Origin: Dyella kyungheensis
GTDB taxonomy: Bacteria; Pseudomonadota; Gammaproteobacteria; Xanthomonadales; Rhodanobacteraceae
NCBI RefSeq assembly: GCF_016905005.1
Contig: NZ_JADIKC010000008.1
Span: 100,538 to 164,537 of the forward strand
DNA length: 64,000 nucleotides
Direction of reading: 5' to 3'
Translations under genes and position numbers: made by a program
Shown: one piece after another, positions 9,373-20,430 of the stretch
How positions within the stretch are numbered: the stretch's first letter is position 1
Layout: each line of letters starts with the position of its first letter
Notes under the pieces: generated by a model
Told to the model about the DNA's origin: nothing
Seen by the model: the letters and a program-made list of their open reading frames with translations, nothing else
Databases searched by the model: none

Positions 9373-10596
9373 ATGAATCGCGAGTTCCTGACCATTGTCG
9401 ATCTCGAGGCCCAGCTCGATCAGCATCTGCAAAGACCGCGCGTCACGAATCTGGCAGCCGTGCGTGAGGCGGCCATCGCCTGGTCCCAGGCGGTGTGGTC
9501 CGCCAGCGGGTCGGCCGGCCTTCCGACCCTCACCACGAGCGAAATCGAGCGGGGATTCGCCATTGCGCGTCGGCCTGTGTTCGTTCTCGGCTCCCACCGA
9601 AGCGGCACGACGATGGTGCGCGATCTGCTCGACCACCACCCAGCGCTCTCGGTGCTTCCCGCCGAAGGCACCATGCTCACCAATTTCGCGTGGCACCTGA
9701 AGCGACTGGAACCCGATAGCTGGCTGCCATTTCTCGGCTGCGAATGGCTGCGCAGACTCGCCAACCCGATCAACCAGCAGCCTTACTGGCTGCTTGGCCG
9801 TTCGTCGCCGGAAGGCTCGGCCTACGTTGAATTCGCTCGTGCCGTGCGGGCTTGGTGGCCCCTGGTCAGAACGCAGTTCGGGCCGCGCACGACGTCCTGG
9901 CCGCTGGTCGCGATCGCGCTTGCCTACGCGCATTGCACGAGAGGGTTTGGCGCTGGGTCAGCCTTGCAGCGATGGGTCGAGAAAACACCTGCCAACGAGC
10001 GCTTCCTGGAACGCCTGATGGCCGAATTTCCCGAGGCACGCATGCTCCACGTTGTCCGCCATCCTTTCGCGGTCTATGCGTCGAGCTGCAAGTCCCTGCG
10101 TGATTCGGGCCTTCCATCGAGCGAAGAGAGCCGGTTCCTGCGTCAAATGCGCCTGTCGTACCGGGAGGCAGCCAGCCGCTCCGTTCAACCTGCATCGGAT
10201 TCGTACTTGCTTGTTCGCTATGAGGACCTGCTCGAGGACACCGCGAGCGGCGTTCAACGGATCGCCTCCTTTCTCGGGATCGAGCCGCTGCCGATCCTGA
10301 CCCTGCCAACCGCGAACGGCATTCCCACCCCGAGCAACAGCTCGTTTGACAGCAACAAGGTGGCTGGGAAATTGAACCGGCGGCCGGCGGATGTCGAGTT
10401 CAACTTGCTTACCGCGCGCGAACGCGAGCGATTGAGCGCGATGCTGGCCGACGATGCCGGAAAGCTGGGTTATCCGTTGCCGCCGCCACCTGCGTTGCGC
10501 CGACCACTGCTACAGATCTGGATTCACCTGGGCTGGGTGGTGGATCGCTTCAGGACACGCTGGATGCGTCTTCGTTCCGCGCATCAGCGGCCGTGA
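9373..10596 (+). CDS. PAPS-dependent sulfotransferase family protein
   Basis: A 407-residue sulfotransferase without TPR repeats or a signal peptide. The 5'-phosphosulfate loop is FVLGSHRSGTTMVRDLLD (about residues 74-91) and the 3'-phosphate site is HVVRHPFAVYASSCK (about 227-241). VRYEDLLEDTASGVQRIASFLG near 290 is the usual C-terminal helix motif. It should transfer sulfate from PAPS to an acceptor hydroxyl; the acceptor is unknown. The ATG at 9373 overlaps the stop of an upstream small frame by 4 bp, suggesting translational coupling. It is the second of three sulfotransferase genes within 16 kb, and like the other two it lies next to a TBDR gene, though a terminator separates it from that receptor. 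A degenerate copy of the short repeat found at 61-64 kb lies 48 bp downstream. Confidence 0.85.
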   Translation: MNREFLTIVDLEAQLDQHLQRPRVTNLAAVREAAIAWSQAVWSASGSAGLPTLTTSEIERGFAIARRPVFVLGSHRSGTTMVRDLLDHHPALSVLPAEGTMLTNFAWHLKRLEPDSWLPFLGCEWLRRLANPINQQPYWLLGRSSPEGSAYVEFARAVRAWWPLVRTQFGPRTTSWPLVAIALAYAHCTRGFGAGSALQRWVEKTPANERFLERLMAEFPEARMLHVVRHPFAVYASSCKSLRDSGLPSSEESRFLRQMRLSYREAASRSVQPASDSYLLVRYEDLLEDTASGVQRIASFLGIEPLPILTLPTANGIPTPSNSSFDSNKVAGKLNRRPADVEFNLLTARERERLSAMLADDAGKLGYPLPPPPALRRPLLQIWIHLGWVVDRFRTRWMRLRSAHQRP

Positions 10597-10643
10597 CGAA
10601 GATCGGGCGCTGCAATCTCCAGCAGGACAGGGGTACAGCAGAC

Positions 10644-10667
10644 GTTCGCTGTCGACCCGAATCGGAT
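10644..10667. repeat. Degenerate copy of the 24-bp inverted repeat
   Basis: This segment matches the perfect copy at 63087-63110 at about 19 of 24 positions and keeps the central CGACCCGAA block, but has lost perfect arm pairing. It lies just downstream of the sulfotransferase gene, as the 61-64 kb copies do with their genes. Confidence 0.45.
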
Positions 10668-10734
10668 AGCCCACTTCCAGGACACGCCAGGGCAGTCGGC
10701 GATTCGCTGCCCTCGCATGTCGAGCCGATGCTCA

Positions 10735-11020
10735 GCTATTCACCGGTTTGCGGTATGCGCTGATGATCAAGCCGCTGCCATCGACAAGCAGGTAGACGGT
10801 TTCAGCGCCGTTGCGTCGCTCGACGATGTAGCGGTCCCAGCCGAAGTCGGTGACACCGCCGAACTTGTAGGACGTAACGGGCCCGAGTTCTCTATCCCCG
10901 CAATAACGAGGAATTCTTCATTCCGGGCATGAACGCCTCCGTCGACTTTCTCCGTGACGGTTTGCCTGGCCCCTTCTGAGCCAGTCCATTGCCGCCGTCT
11001 TAGCCCCTGAGACGGTGCAT
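10735..11020 (-). pseudogene. Decayed gene remnant, minus strand
   Basis: On the minus strand two protein-like pieces are joined only by a frameshift. The upstream piece reads KVDGGVHARNEEFLVIAG; the downstream piece reads VTSYKFGGVTDFGWDRYIVE, then ETVYLLVDGSGLIISAYR, and ends at a TGA near 10735. The frames change around 10885-10890. No start codon with a ribosome site precedes the first piece, and a stop lies upstream. The amino-acid composition looks like a genuine soluble domain, but I do not recognise the family. This accounts for much of the otherwise gene-free 10597-11124 interval. A chance open frame is the alternative. Confidence 0.35.
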
Positions 11021-11124
11021 TGCTTTAGTCAAAAGTCATGGGCGTTTCGGCGAGAGTCAACACGGCACGATGGGTGTGGCCGCCGGAAAATACGTCCGCA
11101 TCCGAATGCCGCATACGAGCAGCC

Positions 11125-11766
11125 ATGACCCTATCCCGCGTCGATCCCAACCTCCTTTTCGCCTGGCAGGCCGCACACTCCATCGCTCGCGGCTCGCCAT
11201 CTCCCGTTCCCGATCGTGGAGGCTTCCGAGTGGATACGCACTCGGAGAAGGAAGTGAGGCGCTGGGTGTTTCCGCAGTTGTGCGACGGGTTGCGCACCAT
11301 CGCCCGTGACGTTACGGCGCCGCGACATTATTTGAAGCTTTGCGGCTCTGACGAGGAGTTGCGAAGTGCGCTGCCAGATCGTTGGGAGATTCAGCCGGCG
11401 AACTATTTCATGATGGCGACTGCGGTGGCCGACGATACGAAGCCTCTGCCGGAAGGCTACAGGATGGAGTTCGAGCGGGCCGGGGCAGTCACCCGGGCCA
11501 GCATCATAGGGCCGCAAGGCGATCTGGCCGCGAGCGGATGCGCGGCGGAAACGGCCGATGTCTTCATCTACGACCGAATCGAAACGGCGCAGGATCACCG
11601 GCGCAAAGGACTCGGGATTGCGGTGATGGTCGCGCTGGGTACTGCAAGAAAATCACCTGCCAGCCCACAGCTTCTGGTGGCGACAGAAGACGGCCGGAGC
11701 CTGTATGCGAACCTGGGTTGGACGGTGCTGGCCCCATTCGCCGCTGCCACCATTCCGGAAGGTTGA
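11125..11766 (+). CDS. GNAT-family N-acetyltransferase
   Basis: A 213-residue protein whose C-terminal half (about 120-210) is a GNAT fold. The acetyl-CoA loop is QDHRRKGLGIAVMVALG near 158, and YANLGWTVL near 195 is the usual final strand-helix motif. The N-terminal half (about 1-110, starting with SRVDPNLLFAWQAAHSIARG) holds conserved-looking aromatic residues and may define the substrate, which is unknown. I set the start at ATG 11125; the frame is open to 11038 but the extra 29 residues look non-coding. A 7-bp inverted repeat (11769-11775/11784-11790) follows the stop closely and could act as a weak terminator. Confidence 0.75.
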   Translation: MTLSRVDPNLLFAWQAAHSIARGSPSPVPDRGGFRVDTHSEKEVRRWVFPQLCDGLRTIARDVTAPRHYLKLCGSDEELRSALPDRWEIQPANYFMMATAVADDTKPLPEGYRMEFERAGAVTRASIIGPQGDLAASGCAAETADVFIYDRIETAQDHRRKGLGIAVMVALGTARKSPASPQLLVATEDGRSLYANLGWTVLAPFAAATIPEG

Positions 11767-11870
11767 ACCTGCACGCGACGGGTCGTGCAGTCCGGACACG
11801 CTTTTCTCCATGCCATGCCGCCCAAAGACCGGCGCTAAGATGATCGCGCGCAAGGCGGGCGGAGGCGGCG

Positions 11871-12284
11871 ATGTGGAAGCGGGTGGTCGGCTATGGGGTG
11901 CTGCTGGCGGCGGGAACGCTCGCGCTGCAGTGGCTCGATTACCAGCGCCTGGCGCGGATGCATTCGGGCGACATCTACCTGTTCCTGGTCGCGGCGGCCT
12001 TCCTGGTGCTCGGCATCGTGCTGGGCGTACGCGTCTTTGCCACGCCGCCTGCGGCCACCTTCGACGGCAACCCGAAGGCGCAGGCCGAGCTGGGCCTGAG
12101 CGGGCGTGAGCTGGAGGTGTTGCACGAACTGGCCGCCGGCCACTCCAACAAGGAGATCGCCGCACGCCTCCACGTGTCGCCGAACACGGTCAAGACGCAC
12201 GTGGCGCGGTTGTTCGAGAAGCTGGGGGCGAAGCGGCGCACTGAGGCGATCCGCCGTGCACGCGAGCTGGGGATCGTGCCCTGA
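11871..12284 (+). CDS. Membrane-anchored LuxR-type HTH protein
   Basis: A 137-residue protein. Two membrane segments (about residues 5-21 and 35-54) are followed by a short linker and a GerE/LuxR DNA-binding domain (about 75-135: LSGRELEVLHELAAGHSNKEIAARLHVSPNTVKTH with conserved ELEVL, SNKEIA and NTVKTH). No response-regulator receiver is present, so a membrane event rather than phosphorylation may control it. GGAGG precedes the ATG. It is followed 106 bp later by a DUF4199 membrane-protein gene, a pairing I recognise from other Xanthomonadales, so the DUF4199 protein is its likely partner or target. That link is inference. Confidence 0.8.
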   Translation: MWKRVVGYGVLLAAGTLALQWLDYQRLARMHSGDIYLFLVAAAFLVLGIVLGVRVFATPPAATFDGNPKAQAELGLSGRELEVLHELAAGHSNKEIAARLHVSPNTVKTHVARLFEKLGAKRRTEAIRRARELGIVP

Positions 12285-12390
12285 AGCCGGGTTTTTCGGG
12301 TGAATAGGCCCAAATCACCCTTTCGGGCGATTGCCCGGTGCGGCCCGAACGCGGTCAATGGCGTCTACTTCCATCACTGAGGGGAACACC

Positions 12391-12927
12391 GTGTTGCGCA
12401 CTATCCTTAAATACGGCGTGATCGCCGGCGTGGTCGTCGGCGGCTTCGAGTTCGTCACCTTTGCCGCGTTCTCCGGCATGCCGCCGCAGAAATACGGCAT
12501 GCTGATCGGCTATACGACCATGCTGATCGCACTGAGCGCCGTGTTCGTGGGGATCAAGCGGCACCGGGATGTGGACCGGGGCGGGGTGATCGGCTTCTGG
12601 CCGGCGCTCGGCGTCGGGCTGGGCATCTCCTTCATTGCCGGCATCTTCTACGTGGCCGCGTGGGAGGCGGTGCAGTCGATGATGCACATGGATTTTGCCA
12701 ACTCCTATGCGCAGGCCATCATCGCCAGCGAGAAGGCGAAGGGTGCCAGCGCCGAGGCACTGGCGAAGCTGAGCGCCGACATGGAGGCCTTCAAGGTCCA
12801 GTACGCGAACCCGATGTTCCGCCTGCCGATGACTTTCGTGGAGATTTTCCCGGTCGGCGTGCTGGTGTCGCTGGTCTCGGCGGGACTGCTGCGCAACAGC
12901 CGGTTCCTGCCTTTGCGCCGGGCTTGA
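12391..12927 (+). CDS. DUF4199-family membrane protein
   Basis: A 178-residue protein with about four membrane segments: residues 6-25 (YGVIAGVVVGGFEFVTF), 34-53, 70-95 (FWPALGVGLGISFIAGIFYVAA) and 146-168 (FVEIFPVGVLVSLVSAGLL). A charged, Ala/Lys-rich loop of about 50 residues (about 98-145, with MDFANSYAQAIIASEKAKG) lies before the last segment. This layout is that of DUF4199, whose function is not known. I chose GTG 12391 because GAGGGGA lies 7 bp upstream; ATG 12358 in frame is the alternative. The gene probably works with the preceding LuxR-type gene. It ends 5 bp before the convergent truncated haemoglobin gene. Confidence 0.75.
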   Translation: MLRTILKYGVIAGVVVGGFEFVTFAAFSGMPPQKYGMLIGYTTMLIALSAVFVGIKRHRDVDRGGVIGFWPALGVGLGISFIAGIFYVAAWEAVQSMMHMDFANSYAQAIIASEKAKGASAEALAKLSADMEAFKVQYANPMFRLPMTFVEIFPVGVLVSLVSAGLLRNSRFLPLRRA

Positions 12928-12932
12928 AGGGC

Positions 12933-13403
12933 TCAACCCGTATACGGGCCTTTGACCTCGCCCCAGCCCCATTTGGGCATGGGCGCATCCTGATCCGCGC
13001 TGGCGCCCGGCTGCGAATTGATCACGGCCAGGCGCGAACCCCACTCCAGGTAGCCGACCAGGGCCGAGCGAAACTCGGGATCGTCCGGCATGTCCAGCTC
13101 GTCCGCCGTTTCCAGCAGCAGCGACACCCAGCGTCGCCGTTGGGGTTGCGTCAGATGACGGTTGAGATGGCGCTGGATCATGTGCGGATGACCGCCATGC
13201 TGCGCGGAATAGGTCTGCGGACCGCCGAGCACTTCGGCCAGAAAGGCGGCGACGTGACTCGGATGATCGTCGCCCATGTGCTCGAACACGGGTCCCAACA
13301 AGGCGTCGGCTTTGACGTGCTGGTAGAACCGCGTGGTCAGGCGATTCAGTGCATCGATGCCGCCAAGCCATTCGTAGAGGGTGGGAACGTTTTGGTTCGA
13401 CAT
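12933..13403 (-). CDS. Group II truncated haemoglobin
   Basis: A 156-residue globin. The pattern LYEWLGGIDALNRLTTRFYQHV (residues 7-28), GPVFEHMGDDHPSHVAAFLAEVLGG (about 40-65) and the proximal histidine region GHPHMIQRHLN (about 75) followed by WVSLLLETAD (about 95) is that of two-on-two truncated haemoglobins (trHbO-like). These bind O2, NO or peroxides. The C-terminal extension WGWGEVKGPYTG is Trp-rich and typical of the bacterial group. The ATG at 13403 is used; the frame is open further upstream but without coding character. It diverges from a molybdopterin oxidoreductase gene, so the pair may respond to the same redox or nitrosative signal, which is inference. Confidence 0.85.
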   Translation of the reverse strand: MSNQNVPTLYEWLGGIDALNRLTTRFYQHVKADALLGPVFEHMGDDHPSHVAAFLAEVLGGPQTYSAQHGGHPHMIQRHLNRHLTQPQRRRWVSLLLETADELDMPDDPEFRSALVGYLEWGSRLAVINSQPGASADQDAPMPKWGWGEVKGPYTG

Positions 13404-13594
13404 GGCGACCTGGGCAGTGGATGTCAGCCACCTATCTAACATGGAAAGGGTGGACACTCGCGAATCGATGGGAGGATAGTTCTTATCCGGCGTAGCTTCG
13501 CCGTACGCGCAGGGAAGCGCCAGGCCGCTCGTGCATGTGTCCGCCGGAACGTTGCGGGCGCAGCGGGTGTTCAACGATTCAGCGAGGTGCCGTC

Positions 13595-15880
<2,286 letters not shown>

Positions 15881-15923
15881 CCGGGGCAGAATGGGGTTTG
15901 CCCCGCTTTGCTCGGAATGGCTC

Positions 15924-18302
15924 ATGCGCAAGACGTCCTGGAATCGACGCCTGGTTCTGTTGTTGATGCTCGCCAGCCTGGTTCCACCCGTGGTGCATGC
16001 GGATGTCGCCGGCGAGGTATCTCGCTCCGATATCGCCCTTGGCCAGCCCAATGTGTTGCCCACGCAGGCGGTGGGACTGGGCAACGGTGAACTGGGCGCG
16101 GCGTTCTGGGCCGCCGATGGATTCACCATCCAGCTCAACCGCATCGACACGTTGCCGTATCGGCGATCGCCGGGTCAGCTGGTTCTGCCGGACCTGAAGA
16201 TGATGACGGCCGACCGGGCGTTCCGAGGCCGTCTTCGCTTGTACGACGGCATGCTGGAAGCCTCCGGCGGCGGTGTTGCGCTGAAGGCCTGGGTCGATCG
16301 CGACGCCGACCGCGTGATCGTCGACCTCGATGGACTTCCCGTGGCTTCGCCACAACGTATCCGGCTCCAGCTGTGGGCGCCGCGCAAACCCAACGCTGTG
16401 GCGAACAACGACATGGCGTTTCTCGCCGAAAGCTGGCGCGACGATGCGTTGCCCGGCGCGTCGGGTCGATCGTTCGGCTCGCTGGCCGGCATACGCGTGC
16501 TGGGCAGGCAGGCGCGTGCCGTGGTTATCGATGCGCGCACCGTCGAGGTGACGGCGCTTCCCGATGCGAGCGGCCATCTTCGAGTGATCGCTGGCGCGCC
16601 TGCGTTCGACGGCAGCCATGCCGCGCGCGAGATGATCCAGCAGGCGTTGAATGTTCCCGCCGATCGCGCCCACACCGAACAGTGGTGGCACGCGTACTGG
16701 TCGCGAGCGCTGGGTATCCAGGCGAACTCCGACGATGGCGTGGCGCGCTATGCCGAAACCCTGCGCACGCTGTATCTCTATGCGGCTGCCGCACATGCGG
16801 GCAGCGCCATGCCCGGCGCACAGGCTGGCATTGCCGATCTGTTCTCGTCCAGCGCGGACGATCACTTCTGGGACCCGGCGGCCTATTGGTTCTGGAATAC
16901 GCGCATGCAGGTGGCCGCCAATCTCGCCGCCGGCTTGCCCGAACTCAATGCCTCGGTGTTCGCGCTGTACCGGAACAACCTGGCCGCGATCAAGCAATGG
17001 ACGCAGCGCCATATGGGCGGCCGCCCGGGCATCTGCGTGCCCGAGACCATGCGCTTCAACGGCAATGGCGTGGAGTACGAAAGCGATGCGTTCCGGCCCT
17101 TCGCCATCGTGACGCACAGTTGCGACCTGGGCTGGACGCCGACCTCCAACGCGCGGACGCTCAGTACCGGTGCCGAGGTCGGCTTGTGGGTATGGCGGAC
17201 TTATCTGCAAACCGGCGACCGCGATTTCCTTCGCAGCAACTACCCGCTGATGGCGGAGGCAGCGCGTTTCCTGCTCGCCTACCAGCATCGCGGCGACGAC
17301 GGTCTGCTGCACACCTCGCCGTCGAATGCGCACGAAACGCAGATGGACGTCACCGATCCGGCGACCGATCTGTCGGCGATACACGCGCTGTATCCCGCCA
17401 CGGCCGCCGCCGCCCAGGCGCTTGGCACGGATGCGCCATTGATTGGGCAATTGCAGCAGGCGCTGGCGAAGACGCCCTCGTTGCCGATCATGTCGGCACC
17501 CAGTGGCAGCGAGCCGGGGGCGCAGGTGTTGGCGGCCAGCGCCGACGCTAACGCGCCGTATCAGAACGGCGAGAACATCGGCCTCGAAGCGGTCTGGCCA
17601 TATGCATTGATCGGCGTCGACAGCCCGCTGTTTCGCACGGCGCAGACGACGTTCCAGTGGCGTCCGTTCAAGTACGCCGCGACGTGGAGCTACGATCCGG
17701 TGCAGGCCGCGCATCTTGGCCTGGGCGACGAGGCGGCCAAGGCCATCTTCGAGCTGGTGCAGCGCTATCAGGTCTATCCCAACGGCATGGCGGCCTTGCT
17801 GCACGATCAACCCAGCGAGTTCTACCTCGAACAGGCGGCAATCACGGCGTTGGCGTTGCCATCCATGTTGGCGATCCAGGACAACGATCAGCTCGTCCGC
17901 GTTGGCGCTGCCATCCCCTCGGGTTGGACGATGCATGGCGCCGTCGCGCTTCAGCACAACGCCACGGTGGAGGTGTCTGCCGTCGACGGGCAACTGGTGT
18001 CGTTCACGCTCAAGGGCGCCGACGACACGCCGCTGACCTGGGTCACGCCATGGCAGCAGGCGCGGGTGCGCGTGTGGCGGGATGGCGAGGCGCAGGCCAG
18101 CATCGATGCGCCGGCGGGACGCTTCGTGTTTCATCCGGCATCTGGGCATGTGTATCGCTTCGCCTTGACCGAGCATCCTCCTCAGCCCGCATTCGAGACT
18201 CCGGCCGAAGCCACCGTGAAGTCGCTGGGCAACGCGTCGATCGGCCTGGGGCCGCCGTGTTGTGCACCTCCGGCACATTATGTCCAGGCTCCGGATCATT
18301 AA
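15924..18302 (+). CDS. Secreted GH95-like (six-hairpin) glycosidase
   Basis: A 792-residue exported protein. The signal peptide spans about residues 1-27 (RRLVLLLMLASLVPPVVHAD). An N-terminal beta-sandwich begins with VLPTQAVGLGNGELGAAFW and LNRIDTLPYR, as in DUF5703/GH95-type proteins. The central alpha/alpha-toroid runs from about 255 to 660 (YAETLRTLYLYAAAAHAG, DDHFWDPAAYWFWNTRMQ, LGWTPTSNARTLSTGAEVGLWVWRTYLQTGD, NGENIGLEAVWPYALIG), and a beta-rich C-terminus closes it. GH95 members hydrolyse alpha-L-fucosides or related sugars; I cannot confirm the substrate or the catalytic residues. It lies 43 bp after the YdeP gene with a small inverted repeat between. ATG 15891, 11 codons upstream in frame, is an alternative start. 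It was probably exported to the periplasm. Confidence 0.75.
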   Translation: MRKTSWNRRLVLLLMLASLVPPVVHADVAGEVSRSDIALGQPNVLPTQAVGLGNGELGAAFWAADGFTIQLNRIDTLPYRRSPGQLVLPDLKMMTADRAFRGRLRLYDGMLEASGGGVALKAWVDRDADRVIVDLDGLPVASPQRIRLQLWAPRKPNAVANNDMAFLAESWRDDALPGASGRSFGSLAGIRVLGRQARAVVIDARTVEVTALPDASGHLRVIAGAPAFDGSHAAREMIQQALNVPADRAHTEQWWHAYWSRALGIQANSDDGVARYAETLRTLYLYAAAAHAGSAMPGAQAGIADLFSSSADDHFWDPAAYWFWNTRMQVAANLAAGLPELNASVFALYRNNLAAIKQWTQRHMGGRPGICVPETMRFNGNGVEYESDAFRPFAIVTHSCDLGWTPTSNARTLSTGAEVGLWVWRTYLQTGDRDFLRSNYPLMAEAARFLLAYQHRGDDGLLHTSPSNAHETQMDVTDPATDLSAIHALYPATAAAAQALGTDAPLIGQLQQALAKTPSLPIMSAPSGSEPGAQVLAASADANAPYQNGENIGLEAVWPYALIGVDSPLFRTAQTTFQWRPFKYAATWSYDPVQAAHLGLGDEAAKAIFELVQRYQVYPNGMAALLHDQPSEFYLEQAAITALALPSMLAIQDNDQLVRVGAAIPSGWTMHGAVALQHNATVEVSAVDGQLVSFTLKGADDTPLTWVTPWQQARVRVWRDGEAQASIDAPAGRFVFHPASGHVYRFALTEHPPQPAFETPAEATVKSLGNASIGLGPPCCAPPAHYVQAPDH

Positions 18303-18331
18303 GCTGGGCGCGTCACCATCCCGGTATCGCC

Positions 18332-18784
18332 ATGGACATCCGAACACTCCGCCCCAGTGATCTTGAACTCGTCTGCCGGCATCGCGAGGAAATGTTTCGC
18401 GATGCCGGCAGACGCGACGATGTACTGGCGCCGATGACCGCGCATTTCCGCGAGTGGCTCAAGCCACGCCTCGCCGACGGCTCGTACTTCGGTTTCATGA
18501 TGTCCGACCATGGCGTCGACGCCGCGGGCATCGGCCTGATGTTGATCGAGTGGCCGCCGCATCCCGAACATCCCACGCAGGACAAACGCGGCTACGTGCT
18601 GAATGTGTTCGTCGAGCCCGCTTACCGCAAGCGTGGACTGGCCCGAGAGCTGATGGCGCTGGCGGATGCGGAGTTCGCGCGGCGCGGCGTGAGCTACGCC
18701 GTGCTGCATGCCACGGAGAAGGGCCGGCCGCTCTACCAGGGCCTGGGCTGGAACGGCACCACCGAAATGGCCAAGCCGATCTAA
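18332..18784 (+). CDS. GNAT-family N-acetyltransferase
   Basis: A 150-residue single-domain GNAT protein. The acetyl-CoA loop YRKRGLARELMALAD (about residues 97-111) follows the strand YVLNVFVEPA, and LHATEKGRPLYQGLGW (about 126-141) is the standard C-terminal motif. The N-terminal DIRTLRPSDLELVCRHREEMFRDAG resembles small-molecule or aminoglycoside-type acetyltransferases; the substrate is unknown. It starts 29 bp after the glycosidase gene and ends with a TAA that overlaps the TAG of the convergent TPR-sulfotransferase gene (both within 18781-18784). Confidence 0.8.
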   Translation: MDIRTLRPSDLELVCRHREEMFRDAGRRDDVLAPMTAHFREWLKPRLADGSYFGFMMSDHGVDAAGIGLMLIEWPPHPEHPTQDKRGYVLNVFVEPAYRKRGLARELMALADAEFARRGVSYAVLHATEKGRPLYQGLGWNGTTEMAKPI

Positions 18785-20376
18785 TCCACCGCGACGCCCG
18801 CATCGCGCAGGCGTTGGCGCAAGCGATCGAGCTTGTCGCCGTAACGCAGGCTGCGAGCCGTGTCCTGACGTATCGGCTGGCGCACCTGCGCCGCGCTGGG
18901 TGTGCTCAGCACGGTGCGCGAGGTCTGGTGGAACGTCAGGCAGGCGGGATCGAAAGGCAGCTCGCAGAAATCCAGCAGGCGCCGGATCGAAGGTTCCGGC
19001 TCGGCGACCAACGTTTCGTAGGGCAGGTCGAGTACGCGGTCGGGATACTTGTCGAGCCAGAAACGTGTCAGCCGAAGAAAGTCGATGCAGTAATCGGCCA
19101 TCTCATCGAGATCGCAAGTAAAACCTGCTTGCTCGGTGAAGCACTGGCGGTAGCACGCCAGGCAGGTTTCCACCGGATCGCGGCGCACGATCACCACGCG
19201 CGCCGCCGGCAACATCGCCAGCGCGGCGCCTACCAGGTACCAGGTGACCAGGCTTTTGTCGGTGAAGCGCGGTTTGCGACGACGCCAGTGCGCCGTTCGG
19301 GCGAGATACTCCTGGCCCAGGCGCTGCCAGTCCCCGGCGCTGGCGTCCGGCGCCCACAGCGGAAATGCCGAGCGGCGCCGATGCGTTTCCGCATCGATCA
19401 CCAGCGACATGTCCTTGATCTCGTTCGCCCCCTCGACCTGCGGATGCGAAGCGAGGATCTGCTCCACCAAACTGGAACCCGAGCGCGGAATGCTGACGAT
19501 GAAGATCGTTTCCTGACCGAGCGTGGGGTCCAGCGGCGCGGGCATGTCCTGTTCGAACATGCGCAGGATCGCATCGACGCGTCTGCGCTCGCCGGCGGCA
19601 TCCCACTTCACGCGCTTGCGCCGGGAGGCATTGGCCAGTGCGAATACGTCGAAGGCTTGCGCATAGTCGCCCTGGTCTTCCATCGCCTTGGCCAGCGTAA
19701 AGCCGAGCAGTTCGCGATGGCGCGGCGACAGGCCGTCGCGCGCCAGTGCGCTTTGCAATTGGGTCCTGTCATTGGCGTCGAAACGCACCGTATTGAGATT
19801 GGACAGGCCGAACCATCCTTCGGCGTTGCCGGGATCCAGGCGCAGCACATCGCGAAAGCCCGCGATGGCCGCATCGATCTGGCCCAGGCTCGCCTGTGCC
19901 TTGGCCAGCGACAACTTGGCCAGGACATGCGAAGGCGCAAGCTCCAGCGCCTGCTGCAACACAGTGATGGCTTCTTCGGTCTGCGCCTGACGCCAAAGCG
20001 CCTCGCCGAGATTGAACCACGCTGCTCCCGAGCGGGGTGCGAGTTCGCAGGCGCGTCGCAGATGCATCATCGCCTCGTCGATCTCGCCTTGCTCGTACAG
20101 GGCGATGCCTAGCCCCAGACGCAAGTCAGAATCCTCGGGCCAGTTCGGCAGCACCTCGCGGAAACAACGGATCGCCTGCACGTGCTCGCTGCGGCGCTGC
20201 GCAGCCATGCCCAGCATGCGAATGGCGTCTGCATTGCCCGGCGCCAGCGCCAGCAACTGGATCAGCGAACGCTCGGCGGCATCGAACTGGCGCTGCCGCC
20301 ATTCCTCACGCGCCTTGGCCCACAGGCGCGCGGCGGTGGGCGAGAGTGGTGTGGGTTGCGCGGTTTGCTGAGTCAT
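18781..20376 (-). CDS. TPR-sulfotransferase fusion protein
   Basis: A 531-residue cytoplasmic protein. Residues about 15-215 form TPR repeats (AAERSLIQLLALAPGNADAI, AWFNLGEALWRQAQTEEAI, and FRDVLRLDPGNAEGWFGLSNL). The C-terminal sulfotransferase domain has the 5'-phosphosulfate loop IFIVSIPRSGSSLVEQIL at about 291-308 and the 3'-phosphate site VVIVRRDPVETCLACYRQCF at about 391-410. The architecture equals that of the protein at 4226-6250, with fewer repeats. The acceptor is unknown. It lies 111 bp downstream of a TBDR gene on the same strand, but a hairpin terminator at 20431-20462 lies between them, so it may have its own promoter or depend on read-through. Confidence 0.88.
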   Translation of the reverse strand: MTQQTAQPTPLSPTAARLWAKAREEWRQRQFDAAERSLIQLLALAPGNADAIRMLGMAAQRRSEHVQAIRCFREVLPNWPEDSDLRLGLGIALYEQGEIDEAMMHLRRACELAPRSGAAWFNLGEALWRQAQTEEAITVLQQALELAPSHVLAKLSLAKAQASLGQIDAAIAGFRDVLRLDPGNAEGWFGLSNLNTVRFDANDRTQLQSALARDGLSPRHRELLGFTLAKAMEDQGDYAQAFDVFALANASRRKRVKWDAAGERRRVDAILRMFEQDMPAPLDPTLGQETIFIVSIPRSGSSLVEQILASHPQVEGANEIKDMSLVIDAETHRRRSAFPLWAPDASAGDWQRLGQEYLARTAHWRRRKPRFTDKSLVTWYLVGAALAMLPAARVVIVRRDPVETCLACYRQCFTEQAGFTCDLDEMADYCIDFLRLTRFWLDKYPDRVLDLPYETLVAEPEPSIRRLLDFCELPFDPACLTFHQTSRTVLSTPSAAQVRQPIRQDTARSLRYGDKLDRLRQRLRDAGVAVD

Positions 20377-20430
20377 CTCGTCACCGGCAGGCGTTGACGA
20401 AGGAGGCTACACAACTCGCGCGAACCCTGC

